Positions 8,220-16,666 of a stretch of 64,000 nucleotides of DNA are shown piece by piece. The notes under the pieces are model-generated. The model ran no database searches. It was not told the DNA's origin and worked only from the letters and a program-made list of their open reading frames with translations. The first letter of the stretch is position 1; each line of letters begins with the position of its first letter. The position numbers and the translations under genes were made by a program. The DNA lies in the NCBI GenBank assembly GCA_965216395.1, contig OZ244156.1, positions 868,001-932,000 of the forward strand. The letters are read 5' to 3'. The DNA is from CAZBXD01 sp965216395. GTDB lineage: Bacteria > Pseudomonadota > Alphaproteobacteria > Micavibrionales > SZUA-601.

Positions 8220-8902
8220 GGCAATACCTTTTCATCGGAGATATTTAACAATGGGTCATTCGCACTCTTGTATGTTTTAAAAATCAAATCGACATACCCT
8301 TCTTTGCCGTTGTTCAAACCAATCGACAAAGCATCGGGTGTAATTTTTTGCGAAATTAAAGCACGAGCAAAGGCACCAACCCCCTTAACCTTTTGCATGG
8401 GTGTTTGTGATTTTCGATTAAAATGCGCATTAATTTGCACGTGAAAATAAACCTCTTTCTCTCGCGCCTGATTAATAATCTGAGCCACTTCCGTTGCCAA
8501 ATTCTTATTCGTATTATTTTGTTCTAAATGGCTTTCAAAAATTTCTTTTTCAGGCAAAGAGATAATCATTGTATTTGATTGAGCCATACGTGTGATGGAA
8601 ATCAAACCGATTTGCGATTTAAAAAGATTTTCAATATCGTCAAAGGCTTGTCCTGTGTTAACACTGAAATCATCGCCCGCGACATCAGAAGCTTTGCCGT
8701 CAACGCCCATAATATCAGACGCAGAAGCAAAGGCTTCCTCGACACTGTTTTGAACGGCGACAACTTTACTTTCCTCAAAATCGGAAAAGGTACTTAAAAC
8801 AATAAAGAAAGCCAGTAGCATCAAAAATAAAGAAAGTGATAAAACCTGTGCACTATCGCTTGCTTCACTATTTTTATTTTTACGTGTGGCTATCCCCATC
8901 AT
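8216..8902 (-). CDS. MotB-like companion protein without the channel aspartate
   Basis: 228 residues with the MotB topology: a short N-terminus, one membrane helix (about residues 20-42, SLSLFLMLLAFFIVLSTFSD) and a periplasmic C-terminal region. Compared with the neighbour MotB, the Asp of the TD-V motif is replaced by small or aliphatic residues. The C-terminal part aligns only weakly with OmpA domains. It lies between cheZ and motB, with 14-nt and overlapping junctions. It may be an accessory stator subunit or a motor-associated scaffold. Family placement rests on topology and context. Confidence 0.7.
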   Translation of the reverse strand: MMGIATRKNKNSEASDSAQVLSLSLFLMLLAFFIVLSTFSDFEESKVVAVQNSVEEAFASASDIMGVDGKASDVAGDDFSVNTGQAFDDIENLFKSQIGLISITRMAQSNTMIISLPEKEIFESHLEQNNTNKNLATEVAQIINQAREKEVYFHVQINAHFNRKSQTPMQKVKGVGAFARALISQKITPDALSIGLNNGKEGYVDLIFKTYKSANDPLLNISDEKVLP

Positions 8903-8916
8903 ACATGCTTTATCAA

Positions 8917-9546
8917 TTAATCATCGAAACTGGCTAATAACGCATCTATATCATCTTGGCCCATGCCTTGACCATTTAAAGCAGGGCCATTTAACAATGC
9001 GTCATCACCCTCTTTTTCAACAGGTTTTTTATTTTCAACCTCGCTTGCATCAACCCCCATAGTACGCAATAACTCAACCGTCTTTTCTTCAATTTCTTTC
9101 AATGCACCAACAACTTTTGAAATCCGTTGGCCCGTAATATCTTGAAAACTGCACGCTTCGTATATTTTGGTAATTTGATCAATAACTTTATCTTTCGCCT
9201 CTTGTGGCATATCTACGGCTTCAATCGCTTCACAAGCGTCCATAATCGCACCCGTGGCCTCCTCCGTTGCACCAACAACAGCGTCTAATTCATCCGTGGC
9301 TATTGGTATATGAATGGATTTAATTTCCTCAGCGCTTAGAGAAGAGACATCTTGACGCGCCGATTGAATACAATCAATCAAACCTTTTAAATCATCAATT
9401 AAACCATGAGAGGGTGGCGGATTTTGCTGTTCAAGTTTTTCTAATACTTTTTCAATAAGCTTTGATACTTCATCGGCGGAAAAATCTCTACCTTTTTTAT
9501 TAAGTGCATCACCTAATTTCTTGATCGTATGATTAAAACTTGTCAT
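8917..9546 (-). CDS. cheZ: Chemotaxis phosphatase CheZ
   Basis: 209 residues with a long helical hairpin. The active-site region is ACSFQDITGQRISKVV, with the catalytic Asp-Gln pair. The C-terminus QDDIDALLASFDD is the amphipathic CheY-binding helix. CheZ removes phosphate from CheY-P in the cytoplasm. It lies 14 nt after cheY in the same operon. The length is normal. Confidence 0.93.
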   Translation of the reverse strand: MTSFNHTIKKLGDALNKKGRDFSADEVSKLIEKVLEKLEQQNPPPSHGLIDDLKGLIDCIQSARQDVSSLSAEEIKSIHIPIATDELDAVVGATEEATGAIMDACEAIEAVDMPQEAKDKVIDQITKIYEACSFQDITGQRISKVVGALKEIEEKTVELLRTMGVDASEVENKKPVEKEGDDALLNGPALNGQGMGQDDIDALLASFDD

Positions 9547-9560
9547 CAGCGATACCCCCT

Positions 9561-9947
9561 TTAAAATTGACCAATAACAGCGGCCATCTTCGCTTTCAAC
9601 GTTTCAGCATTAAATGGTTTAATAATGTAATTATTCACCCCTGCTTTCTTTGCCTCTAAAACGTTTTCTGTCTTACTTTCTGCCGTCACCATAATAAACG
9701 GAATATGTTTCATTGAATCCGTTGCGCGAACTTTTTTCAACAATTCAAGCCCTGTCATCGGTTCCATATTCCAATCGGAAATAATCAAACCGTAATTACC
9801 CGCTTCAATTTTGTCATAAGCTTCTTTACCATCTAAAGCTTCGTCCACGTTATTGAAACCAAGCTGTTTCAAAAGATTGCGTATAATACGTAACATCGTG
9901 CGGTAATCATCCACGATTAATATATTCATATTTTTATCTACGGACAT
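9561..9947 (-). CDS. cheY: Chemotaxis response regulator CheY
   Basis: A 128-residue single receiver domain. Acidic pocket IVDD near residues 10-13, phosphoacceptor in LIISDWNMEPMTGLE (about residue 58), Thr in MVTAES, and Lys in YIIKPFNAETL. It signals from receptor kinases to the switch protein FliM, which is encoded nearby. It is the first gene of the cheY-cheZ-motB-like-motB-TPR operon. The 134-nt AT-rich region before it (9948-10081) should hold the promoter; no clear sigma-54 site was found there. Confidence 0.95.
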   Translation of the reverse strand: MSVDKNMNILIVDDYRTMLRIIRNLLKQLGFNNVDEALDGKEAYDKIEAGNYGLIISDWNMEPMTGLELLKKVRATDSMKHIPFIMVTAESKTENVLEAKKAGVNNYIIKPFNAETLKAKMAAVIGQF

Positions 9948-10081
9948 AATTGATTTCCTTATTTTTTATGACTGTCTATGCTGATTGTTATAATTTTCAA
10001 AAATATTGTATAAAAACCATATTAAGTTGAAGTAAATTTTTTGATAATGTCGCAAAATATACACTCATACTTGAGTAAGTT

Positions 10082-10753
10082 TTAACGCGGTTTTGGCAAT
10101 GCTTTTTGTTCGGCTAGTTTTGCCGAAAGATAGCGCGCACGTATCGGATCCATAGCGGCAAAAATTGGCGCTGTTTTACGTTCAGACATACGATCAACAA
10201 CCGCGATCAATACATTAAATTGCAATTCATTGAAAATATTTGCTGCATCTTTCGGCTTCATATTCTCATATATTTTAACCAATTTGGTAAATCGCTCTTC
10301 TTCGACTTTTTGCTGCGCACCAAGCAGTTTTTCAATCTCAGCACGTAACCCTTCCATCTCAGAAATTTTTTCATCAATACGGTTTTGTGTAATTTGTAAC
10401 AATTTTTCTTTTTCATCTAATTCGCGCGCACGCATTTCCAACTCTTCACGTCTTTCAGAGAGAGATTGTAAAACATTTAATTCAGCATCACTAAACTGAG
10501 GGGCAAATGGATTGGTTTGATCATTTTGGGTAACATCAAGATCTGACTCATATTGTTCTTGCTCCTCACCGTCTTGAGCCAGCATATCCTCAACGGGTTC
10601 AGATTTCTTCTCTGTCTCTTCTGCATAAGCTGAAACAGTTGTCGATACAGGTTTATTATCATCAGCAATCGTGTCAATTAAATGCCCCATTCGGATAAAG
10701 AAAGCCATAATTAAAACAAAAAGCACAACGGGAAAAAGACGGATACGTGACAT
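10082..10753 (-). CDS. MotE-family flagellar protein (MgtE N-domain like)
   Basis: 223 residues: a membrane helix at about 7-26, an acidic linker, a coiled coil (about 92-150, rich in Glu/Arg heptads) and a C-terminal helical domain. The last domain (YENMKPKDAANIFNEL then AVVDRMSERKTAPIFAAMDP) is the FliG-M/MgtE-N superfold. Such proteins act as periplasmic chaperones or motor-linked factors in alphaproteobacteria. It is the last gene of the fliL-fliM-DUF6468 operon, with a 1-nt gap to the gene before. A strict MotE role is not proven. Confidence 0.82.
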   Translation of the reverse strand: MSRIRLFPVVLFVLIMAFFIRMGHLIDTIADDNKPVSTTVSAYAEETEKKSEPVEDMLAQDGEEQEQYESDLDVTQNDQTNPFAPQFSDAELNVLQSLSERREELEMRARELDEKEKLLQITQNRIDEKISEMEGLRAEIEKLLGAQQKVEEERFTKLVKIYENMKPKDAANIFNELQFNVLIAVVDRMSERKTAPIFAAMDPIRARYLSAKLAEQKALPKPR

Positions 10754-10754
10754 C

Positions 10755-11171
10755 TTATTTTACTCCTTTTTTAGCCAATGCGTCAGCCAAATCACGTTCA
10801 GATTTTGACATTTTTTTAGCTGTTTTTGGCTTTGAACTTGTTTCAATATTTTCTGTTTTCGTTGTGAGTTTTTCCAATCGACGTGCCACATTCTCACTCG
10901 CCTGATTAATAAATTGCAACTCGTCAAAAAGCGCACGGGCGGTATCAACTTCTTTTTGCAACTTTTTACCCGTCATATCCGCCGTGTTTTTCATACCATC
11001 AACGGCGATTGTGGCGCGGTTTATTGTTTGATTTAACTCTTTCAAAACCTGTTTAAACTCATCGCGACTCTCACGAATAGTTTTTAACCCTTTTGTTAAA
11101 AAAAACATATAAATTATTGAAATTAATAAAACTATCAATAAAACAATATCTAAAAAAATACTTGTACCCAT
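10755..11171 (-). CDS. DUF6468-like flagellar operon membrane protein
   Basis: 138 residues: one N-terminal membrane helix (about 5-26, LDIVLLIVLLISIIYMFFL) followed by a helical coiled-coil region to about residue 115 and a basic tail. It lies 12 nt after fliM and directly before the MotE-like gene, the position in which DUF6468 proteins occur in Rhodospirillales flagellar clusters. It presumably sits in the inner membrane near the motor. No enzymatic motif is visible. Confidence 0.75.
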   Translation of the reverse strand: MGTSIFLDIVLLIVLLISIIYMFFLTKGLKTIRESRDEFKQVLKELNQTINRATIAVDGMKNTADMTGKKLQKEVDTARALFDELQFINQASENVARRLEKLTTKTENIETSSKPKTAKKMSKSERDLADALAKKGVK

Positions 11172-11183
11172 GTTGGATATCCC

Positions 11184-12266
11184 TTACTCATCTTCTTCCT
11201 CAACAAGGATTTCTTGCTCTAATTTAATCGCAATATTGCGATCGCGACGACCAATACTGCCCATGAATAAAGCCCGTTGTCCGCAACGTAGTTCAACCTG
11301 TTCATTTTTCTTCTTTTCAAGCATGACACATGTGCCAATTTTCCAATCCATAACATCGCGCAAGGACATCGTCATTTCATCTAAGATCGCACTCACTTCT
11401 GTGTCCGTTTTGTATAATTCTTGGGATAAATGATTTTCCCAGATTGAATCGCGACCAAATTTTTCACCCATAAACATCTGTAAAAGCAATTCACGGATAG
11501 GTTCCAAAGTCGCATATGGAATAACCAATTCAATCATACCACCACGATCTTCCATATCAACACGGATTTTAACAAGCACGGCCGCGTTATTCGGCTGCGA
11601 AATAGCTGCAAAGCGGGGATTGGTTTCCAAACGCTCAAAACGAAAGGTAACCGGTGAGAGCGGGTCAAACGAAGCGGATAAATCATTCAACGCCACATGG
11701 ATCATTCTTTCAAGAAGATTTTGTTCAATTGTTGTATAAGGCCGCCCCTCTATGCGCATCGCGGCATTTCCTTTACGCCCCCCTAGCAAAACATCAACAA
11801 TCGAATAGATCAACGAACTATCGGCAACCAGCAAACCTTGGTTGTCCCATTCTTCGGCTTTAAAAACGGCCAACATCGCTGGCAAAGGCACAGAATTTAG
11901 GTAATCACCAAAACGCACCGATGAAATATCATCAATACTCGCTTCAACGTTATCAGAGGTCAAATTCCGCAAACTGGTCGACAAATTACGCCCCAAACGA
12001 TCAAAAACAACGTCCAACATGGGAAGGCGTTCATAATTGACCAAGGCATTATTGACCAGAGCCATAACTCCAGAATTGGCGCCACCCGTATCGCCATCAT
12101 CAAAACCAAGCAAACTATCAATTTCGTCTTGGTTTAATATCCGTTCTGTCGCGTCGCCATCACCCTCCATAGCGGCGGCCATATCATCGTCACCACCAGC
12201 GGCCATCGCCTCCATCTCTGCAGCCATAGCATCTTGGTCAATTTCTTCTACATCTGTATCAGACAT
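11184..12266 (-). CDS. fliM: Flagellar motor switch protein FliM
   Basis: 360 residues. The CheY-P binding motif LNQDEIDSLLGF lies at about residues 43-54. It is preceded by an unusual acidic, Met/Ala/Asp-rich N-terminal extension of about 40 residues. The middle CheC-like domain has RNLTSDNVEASID and the GLLVADSSLIYSIVD block. The C-terminal SpoA domain includes LRDVMDWKIGTCVMLEKKKN. FliM forms the C-ring with FliG and FliN and changes the direction of rotation. The operon order fliL-fliM is standard. Confidence 0.95.
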   Translation of the reverse strand: MSDTDVEEIDQDAMAAEMEAMAAGGDDDMAAAMEGDGDATERILNQDEIDSLLGFDDGDTGGANSGVMALVNNALVNYERLPMLDVVFDRLGRNLSTSLRNLTSDNVEASIDDISSVRFGDYLNSVPLPAMLAVFKAEEWDNQGLLVADSSLIYSIVDVLLGGRKGNAAMRIEGRPYTTIEQNLLERMIHVALNDLSASFDPLSPVTFRFERLETNPRFAAISQPNNAAVLVKIRVDMEDRGGMIELVIPYATLEPIRELLLQMFMGEKFGRDSIWENHLSQELYKTDTEVSAILDEMTMSLRDVMDWKIGTCVMLEKKKNEQVELRCGQRALFMGSIGRRDRNIAIKLEQEILVEEEDE

Positions 12267-12278
12267 GTCATCACCTAA

Positions 12279-12836
12279 TTATTGTACCAATATTTCACGA
12301 AACAGCACATCACGTACCTCAACGGGGTAAATTGCCGTGCGAACACGTTCAAGCAATTCTTGACGAATACGGTAAACACCTGCTGAACCTTTCAAATCCT
12401 CTAAACGCAGTTCACGAAGATAGGTTTGAAAATGATCAATCACGCGTGGCAAAGCGCTCTCTAAAGCCGCTACATCTTCATCAGCGGGCAATTCAAGAGA
12501 AATACTTAATTTCAAAAAACGCTGTTTGCGTCCGTCAGTATTTAAGTTCACGATCATATCAGGAACTTCGTAAAACACACCAGACCCCATATCTTCCTCA
12601 GACTGAACATCCCCTTCTTCAGAGACAGCTTCTTTCTCTATCCCCAAAAGACCATCTAGTAGACCAGAAAAATAAAGCCCGCCACCGCCGCCAATAATGA
12701 GAAATAATGGCAAAACAATAAATAAAACAAGCTTTTTACCGCTAAGCTTTTTAGAGGGCAGCTCGTCTAAATCCGCCTCATCCGCATTGGTCTCATCGCC
12801 TGCATTCACATCTTCTATTTCTTCATCTTCGGCCAC
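12279..12836 (-). CDS. fliL: Flagellar basal body-associated protein FliL
   Basis: 185 residues: an acidic cytoplasmic N-terminus, one membrane helix (about 34-56, LVLFIVLPLFLIIGGGGGLY) and a periplasmic domain with the FliL hallmarks YEVPDMIVNLNTDGRKQRFL, LSISLELP and a C-terminal YPVEVRDVLFREILVQ. FliL surrounds stators and raises torque. It is first in the operon fliL-fliM-DUF6468-MotE-like. A palindrome that resembles flagellar regulator sites lies about 105 nt upstream. Confidence 0.95.
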   Translation of the reverse strand: MAEDEEIEDVNAGDETNADEADLDELPSKKLSGKKLVLFIVLPLFLIIGGGGGLYFSGLLDGLLGIEKEAVSEEGDVQSEEDMGSGVFYEVPDMIVNLNTDGRKQRFLKLSISLELPADEDVAALESALPRVIDHFQTYLRELRLEDLKGSAGVYRIRQELLERVRTAIYPVEVRDVLFREILVQ

Positions 12837-12940
12837 TCTATTTATACCTCTGTGATTTAAGAAAAATATTTCACCTTATAAGGGTAAACGGGTTTGGTTA
12901 ACAGTTCCTTACACTCATTCAGATTTTTTCACTCACACTA

Positions 12941-12953
12941 GGCAAATTTTGCC
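12941..12953. promoter_or_regulatory. Perfect GGCAAA-T-TTTGCC palindrome upstream of fliL
   Basis: A 6+1+6 inverted repeat about 105 nt upstream of fliL. It resembles the FlbD-binding ftr elements of Caulobacter-type flagellar regulation. A related sequence, 11 of 13 positions identical, lies at 20657-20669. The function is inferred from context. Confidence 0.45.
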
Positions 12954-12996
12954 GAACAGCGCGTGTAACCATGATAAAATGAGACACAAAAAAATA

Positions 12997-13025
12997 TTGA
13001 CATAATAGATTTTTTATTTTAGAAG
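12997..13025 (+). promoter_or_regulatory. TTGACATAAT promoter element before an orphan gene
   Basis: TTGACA at 12997-13002 followed by ATAAT-type sequence. The best -10 at the right distance (TAGAAG, 13020-13025) is weak. It lies 60 nt before the orphan gene at 13063 and shares the TTGACATA block with other orphan promoters. Confidence 0.45.
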
Positions 13026-13062
13026 AGATAGAAATAATATATATAAACCTAGGATCACTATT

Positions 13063-13941
13063 ATGATGGCCATAGCAAAAAAGACAGAAACTAAGAATAT
13101 TTTAGATGATGATAATCTGATTGCTTTCTTAGAAGAAAATAATATTAAGCACACACTTCGCAAAGACGGCAAAATTGATATTCTGCAAGACTTAGAACTC
13201 AATACAAATCTCGCACTTCGTGGGAAAGGTCTTGATTTTACTGCAGAAAAAAAATTAGAAAAACCTCAATTTGACTGCATAAATCTAACAAAACTTGGTA
13301 TTATCTATGGCGAAATTATATCCAGTTGTCTTGAAGGCGATGTAACCATCATCGCAGAAGAAATGAAGGGAGGGTTCGAGGAAAATGGCTTGTACGGTAC
13401 CCGCCCAATAAGGAATACAGGAGATCTATCCATTATCGCAAAGAAAATAGGCTCTACCATCGATACCCACGCAAGATCTGGTAATATTAACATCAAAGGC
13501 GACATAATTGATGGGAGCATTCATATATATTCATGCGATAATGGACAACTTACGATCACAGCAGAAACCGTGAAGAAACCAATACATATCAAGGACCTTG
13601 AGAAATTACCCATTTTAAATATTGAAAATGCGAGTGACATTCATCTCAAAGAAGAAATTATCAATAAAGTAAGAGGAAGACAATGTGGGAATATTCTATT
13701 TTCACAACATGCTTCGCCTAAAAAAACAGCAGATTATTATAATATCGCATCCAGAAAGTATCATTTTCATGGCAAGACAGTAAAAAACTTTGAAGCAGCA
13801 AAAGATCTTCTTAAAAAAAGAAAAGCAGAAGAATTAAAACGAGCAAAACAAGAAATTGAAAATCGCTTCGAAAAAAATTTAAAAATACTCGATCATTTAA
13901 AGAAAAAGAGTATAACTCATAATAAAGAAGCCAAACTTTAA
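13063..13941 (+). CDS. Orphan protein with N-terminal domain shared with 17543-18658
   Basis: 292 residues, AT-rich. Residues 11-50 (KNILDDDNLIAFLEENNI, then a Gly turn and LQDLELN) correspond to the first 45 residues of the orphan at 17543-18658. Residues 60-200 have short beta-like strands separated by turns, as in solenoid or bactofilin-like folds (for example EGDVTIIAEEMKG, RSGNINIKGD, NGQLTITAETVKK). The C-terminus (240-292) is a basic coiled-coil-like helix. There is no signal peptide. It interrupts the flagellar cluster between fliL and flgF and has its own promoter and terminator. The function is unknown. Confidence 0.75.
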   Translation: MMAIAKKTETKNILDDDNLIAFLEENNIKHTLRKDGKIDILQDLELNTNLALRGKGLDFTAEKKLEKPQFDCINLTKLGIIYGEIISSCLEGDVTIIAEEMKGGFEENGLYGTRPIRNTGDLSIIAKKIGSTIDTHARSGNINIKGDIIDGSIHIYSCDNGQLTITAETVKKPIHIKDLEKLPILNIENASDIHLKEEIINKVRGRQCGNILFSQHASPKKTADYYNIASRKYHFHGKTVKNFEAAKDLLKKRKAEELKRAKQEIENRFEKNLKILDHLKKKSITHNKEAKL

Positions 13942-13970
13942 ACGCATTTAATCCTCTTCGATCATTCAAA

Positions 13971-13994
13971 AAGCGCCTTACGAGGCGCTTTTTT
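13971..13994 (+). terminator. Rho-independent terminator after the orphan gene
   Basis: An 8-bp stem AAGCGCCT / AGGCGCTT with a TACG loop (13971-13990), followed by a run of T. It separates the orphan from the flgF promoter. Confidence 0.88.
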
Positions 13995-14032
13995 CATACC
14001 CAACCCATGAAAAATTAAGCGTTCTAGATGTT

Positions 14033-14048
14033 TGGCACGGTCTGTGCA
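14033..14048 (+). promoter_or_regulatory. Sigma-54 promoter of flgFGAH
   Basis: TGGCACGGTCTGTGCA: a -24 GG and a -12 GC twelve nucleotides apart, very near the RpoN consensus. It is 60 nt upstream of flgF, and the same type of site precedes flgI. Sigma-54 control of rod, hook and ring genes is established in alphaproteobacteria. Confidence 0.75.
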
Positions 14049-14108
14049 ATGTGAATAGCAAAACAAAAAAAAAACATAATCACGCTTATATTAAAAGGGT
14101 ATATAAAA

Positions 14109-14828
14109 ATGGAAAATACTGGGTATATCGCCTTATCACGCCAAATTGCTCTCCAGAGGAAAATGGATGTTGTTTCCAATAACATTGCGAATATGTCGAC
14201 CCATGGCTATCAAAGCCAACATGTGATGTTTTCCGAAGAAATATCCAATGCCGATCGTAACGAACCGATTTCAATGGTGATGGATTATGGCACGTATCGT
14301 AATTTACAAGCCGGCCCTATTACCACCACGGGTAATCAATTGGATGTCGCCCTAAATGGTAATGGTTTTTTGGCCGTACAGGGATTAGATAGTGCTGAAA
14401 AATATAGTCGTAATGGTAGTTTCCAACTCAACGAAGCGCGTGAACTGGTTAACTCATCTGGTCTCCCCATTTTAGATGAAGGCGGCAAACCGATCGCCAT
14501 CCCAGAAAACCAATCACAAATTAAAATTTCAGCACAAGGGGCGATTTCAACCGAGGCTGGTGAGATTGGACGTTTAAAAATTGTCGCTTTTGCCAATCCA
14601 CAAGACATGAACGCCATAGGGGGGAGTCTTTTTGATACAACGCAAAACGCCATCCCCGATGAAAATACCCAAGTTATGCAAGGAATGTTGGAACAATCCA
14701 ACGTCAATCCGATCATTGAAATGACGAATATGATCGAAATTAATCGTGCGTATCAATCAACGGCACGGTTATTGCAAAACGAACATGACAGACAACGCGA
14801 TGCTATTCGCAAATTATCACAATTGTAG
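14109..14828 (+). CDS. flgF: Flagellar basal-body rod protein FlgF
   Basis: 239 residues. The N-terminal rod signature is YIALSRQIALQRKMDVVSNN followed by IANMSTHGYQ. The middle has GNQLDVALNGNGFLAVQG. The C-terminal flagellar domain has QGMLEQSNVNPIIEMTNMIE. It is a proximal-rod subunit. It is first in the flgF-flgG-flgA-flgH operon, behind a sigma-54 site. Confidence 0.96.
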   Translation: MENTGYIALSRQIALQRKMDVVSNNIANMSTHGYQSQHVMFSEEISNADRNEPISMVMDYGTYRNLQAGPITTTGNQLDVALNGNGFLAVQGLDSAEKYSRNGSFQLNEARELVNSSGLPILDEGGKPIAIPENQSQIKISAQGAISTEAGEIGRLKIVAFANPQDMNAIGGSLFDTTQNAIPDENTQVMQGMLEQSNVNPIIEMTNMIEINRAYQSTARLLQNEHDRQRDAIRKLSQL

Positions 14829-14850
14829 AAGAAAGAGTGAGGATTAAACC

Positions 14851-15636
14851 ATGAAAGCTTTATCAATCGGCGCCACAGGGATGCATGCTCAACAAATGAA
14901 TGTTGAGGTCATTTCCAATAATATCGCGAATATGTCGACCACGGGGTATAAGCAACAACGTGCCCAATTCCAAGATTTGCTTTATCAAAATATTTCTCGT
15001 CCAGGAGCGACCTCCTCTACATCTGATACGATTGTCCCCAGTGGCATTCAACTGGGTGCAGGCGTTAAAATGGACTCTGTTATGCGGGTGCACACCCAAG
15101 GTTCGCTGGATGTGACCGATAATGAATTGGATTTAGCCATTAATGGCGAAGGATATTTTCCCATTACACTACCCGATGGCCAGACGGCTTATACACGCGC
15201 GGGTGCGTTTCAAACCAATGATGAAGGTGTGATTGTCACCGGTGATGGGTATGAACTGGACCCCAGTATCACAATCCCCACCGATACAACCGATATCACA
15301 ATTAATAAACAAGGTGAAATCATTGTCAAAATTGATGGTGAAGTCGATCTGACTAATCTTGGGCAAATTGATTTGATTACATTTGCCAATGATGCGGGGT
15401 TAGAATCCATTGGTGATAATCTTTACCTAGAAACGCCCGCTTCGGGAACACCGGTAACAGGAACAGCTGGCGAAGAAGGTTTTGGCTCCATCATTCAAGG
15501 GACACTTGAATTGTCTAATGTTGATATCGTTTCTGAAATCACACGCATGATCAGCGCACAACGCGCCTATGAGATGAATTCAAAAGTGATCCAAACATCC
15601 GATGAGATGTTGGGAACAATTAGCCAACTGAGATAA
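14851..15636 (+). CDS. flgG: Distal rod protein FlgG
   Basis: 261 residues, the exact FlgG length. Signatures: MHAQQMNVEVISNNIANMST, the N-Q/E-LDLAINGEGYF block and the C-terminal LELSNVDIVSEITRMI then AQRAYEMNSKVIQTSDEM. It forms the distal rod that passes through the P and L rings. It follows flgF by 22 nt with a GAGG ribosome binding site. Confidence 0.97.
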   Translation: MKALSIGATGMHAQQMNVEVISNNIANMSTTGYKQQRAQFQDLLYQNISRPGATSSTSDTIVPSGIQLGAGVKMDSVMRVHTQGSLDVTDNELDLAINGEGYFPITLPDGQTAYTRAGAFQTNDEGVIVTGDGYELDPSITIPTDTTDITINKQGEIIVKIDGEVDLTNLGQIDLITFANDAGLESIGDNLYLETPASGTPVTGTAGEEGFGSIIQGTLELSNVDIVSEITRMISAQRAYEMNSKVIQTSDEMLGTISQLR

Positions 15637-15666
15637 TAACACAGCAAAGGTTATAAGGATAAAATC

Positions 15667-16644
15667 ATGACAACCATTAGAAAGCAATCTTTGAGAATAA
15701 GCCTTGGTTTAACGATTATGTTTATTTATGCGATCAGTTTGGCGCAATGGGCTTTTGCTATGGATGACGCCATGGTATCGGTTAAAAAAGATCAGGTGAT
15801 TGCCGAAGATTACATACGCTTACATCATATTTTTGATGGGATCACAGCCCATGGTGACCATGTTTTAGCCCCAACCCCCAAAGCTGGCGAAACATTAGAG
15901 TTAGGTTTAAAAGATTTAATGCGGATATCCAACGCTTTTGATTTAGACTGGGTTGCTCAAGAAGCGAACCCATCTATCAAACTGCGCGCCGATGCCCAAA
16001 TTATGAAACCTGTGATGATTAAACAAGCGCTTAAAGAAAGTGCTTTAAAAGAAAAAATATTGGGCGAGTTTCGTCTTGACCTAGATAATCCAACACAAGA
16101 AATTGCCGTAAAGGGTCGTGATGTCGTGTCCTTAGTCGTCAGCGATGTCTCTTATGATCGAATTTCGGAACGTTTTTCAGCCACAGTATCGGCCATGCGC
16201 GATCAAGAAACACTTAGCACAACACGTGTTCAAGGCGAAGCGCTTAAAGTTTTAAAAATACCCGTTTTGTCAAACCGTATGCGTCGCGGCGAAGTTATCC
16301 AAGCCAAAGATTTAGCTTATGTTGATATGCTCAAACGAGATATTCATTCCAACATGCTGATTGATAAAGATGATTTAATCGGTACAACACCAAGACGCAC
16401 GATCAATAGTGACCAAATCATTCTCAACACCGATGTGACAGCGCCCATTTTAGTTAAGCGCAACGATATGGTTGATGTCACACTTAAAAACGGTGTTATT
16501 CAGCTGAGTACACGGGCACGTGCCGTATCCGAAGGAGCCAAAGGCGATGTTGTGCAAATCATGAATCCATCCAGTAAAAAAATTATCGAGGCTATCGTGA
16601 CAGGCCCACAAAAAGCCGTTATTGATCACAGCCGAAACGGATAA
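15667..16644 (+). CDS. flgA: P-ring assembly chaperone FlgA
   Basis: 325 residues with a signal peptide (hydrophobic core about 12-31, ending AFA). The C-terminal SAF-type FlgA region runs from about 195: VLKIPVLSNRMRRGEVIQ, AKDLAYVDM, LIGTTPRRTI then VRIMNPSSKKIIEA-like VVQIMNPSSKKIIEAIVTG. FlgA is periplasmic and helps FlgI polymerise. It lies in its usual alphaproteobacterial place between flgG and flgH. Confidence 0.94.
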   Translation: MTTIRKQSLRISLGLTIMFIYAISLAQWAFAMDDAMVSVKKDQVIAEDYIRLHHIFDGITAHGDHVLAPTPKAGETLELGLKDLMRISNAFDLDWVAQEANPSIKLRADAQIMKPVMIKQALKESALKEKILGEFRLDLDNPTQEIAVKGRDVVSLVVSDVSYDRISERFSATVSAMRDQETLSTTRVQGEALKVLKIPVLSNRMRRGEVIQAKDLAYVDMLKRDIHSNMLIDKDDLIGTTPRRTINSDQIILNTDVTAPILVKRNDMVDVTLKNGVIQLSTRARAVSEGAKGDVVQIMNPSSKKIIEAIVTGPQKAVIDHSRNG

Positions 16645-16666
16645 GATATAAGAAAGGGTTAGCACC

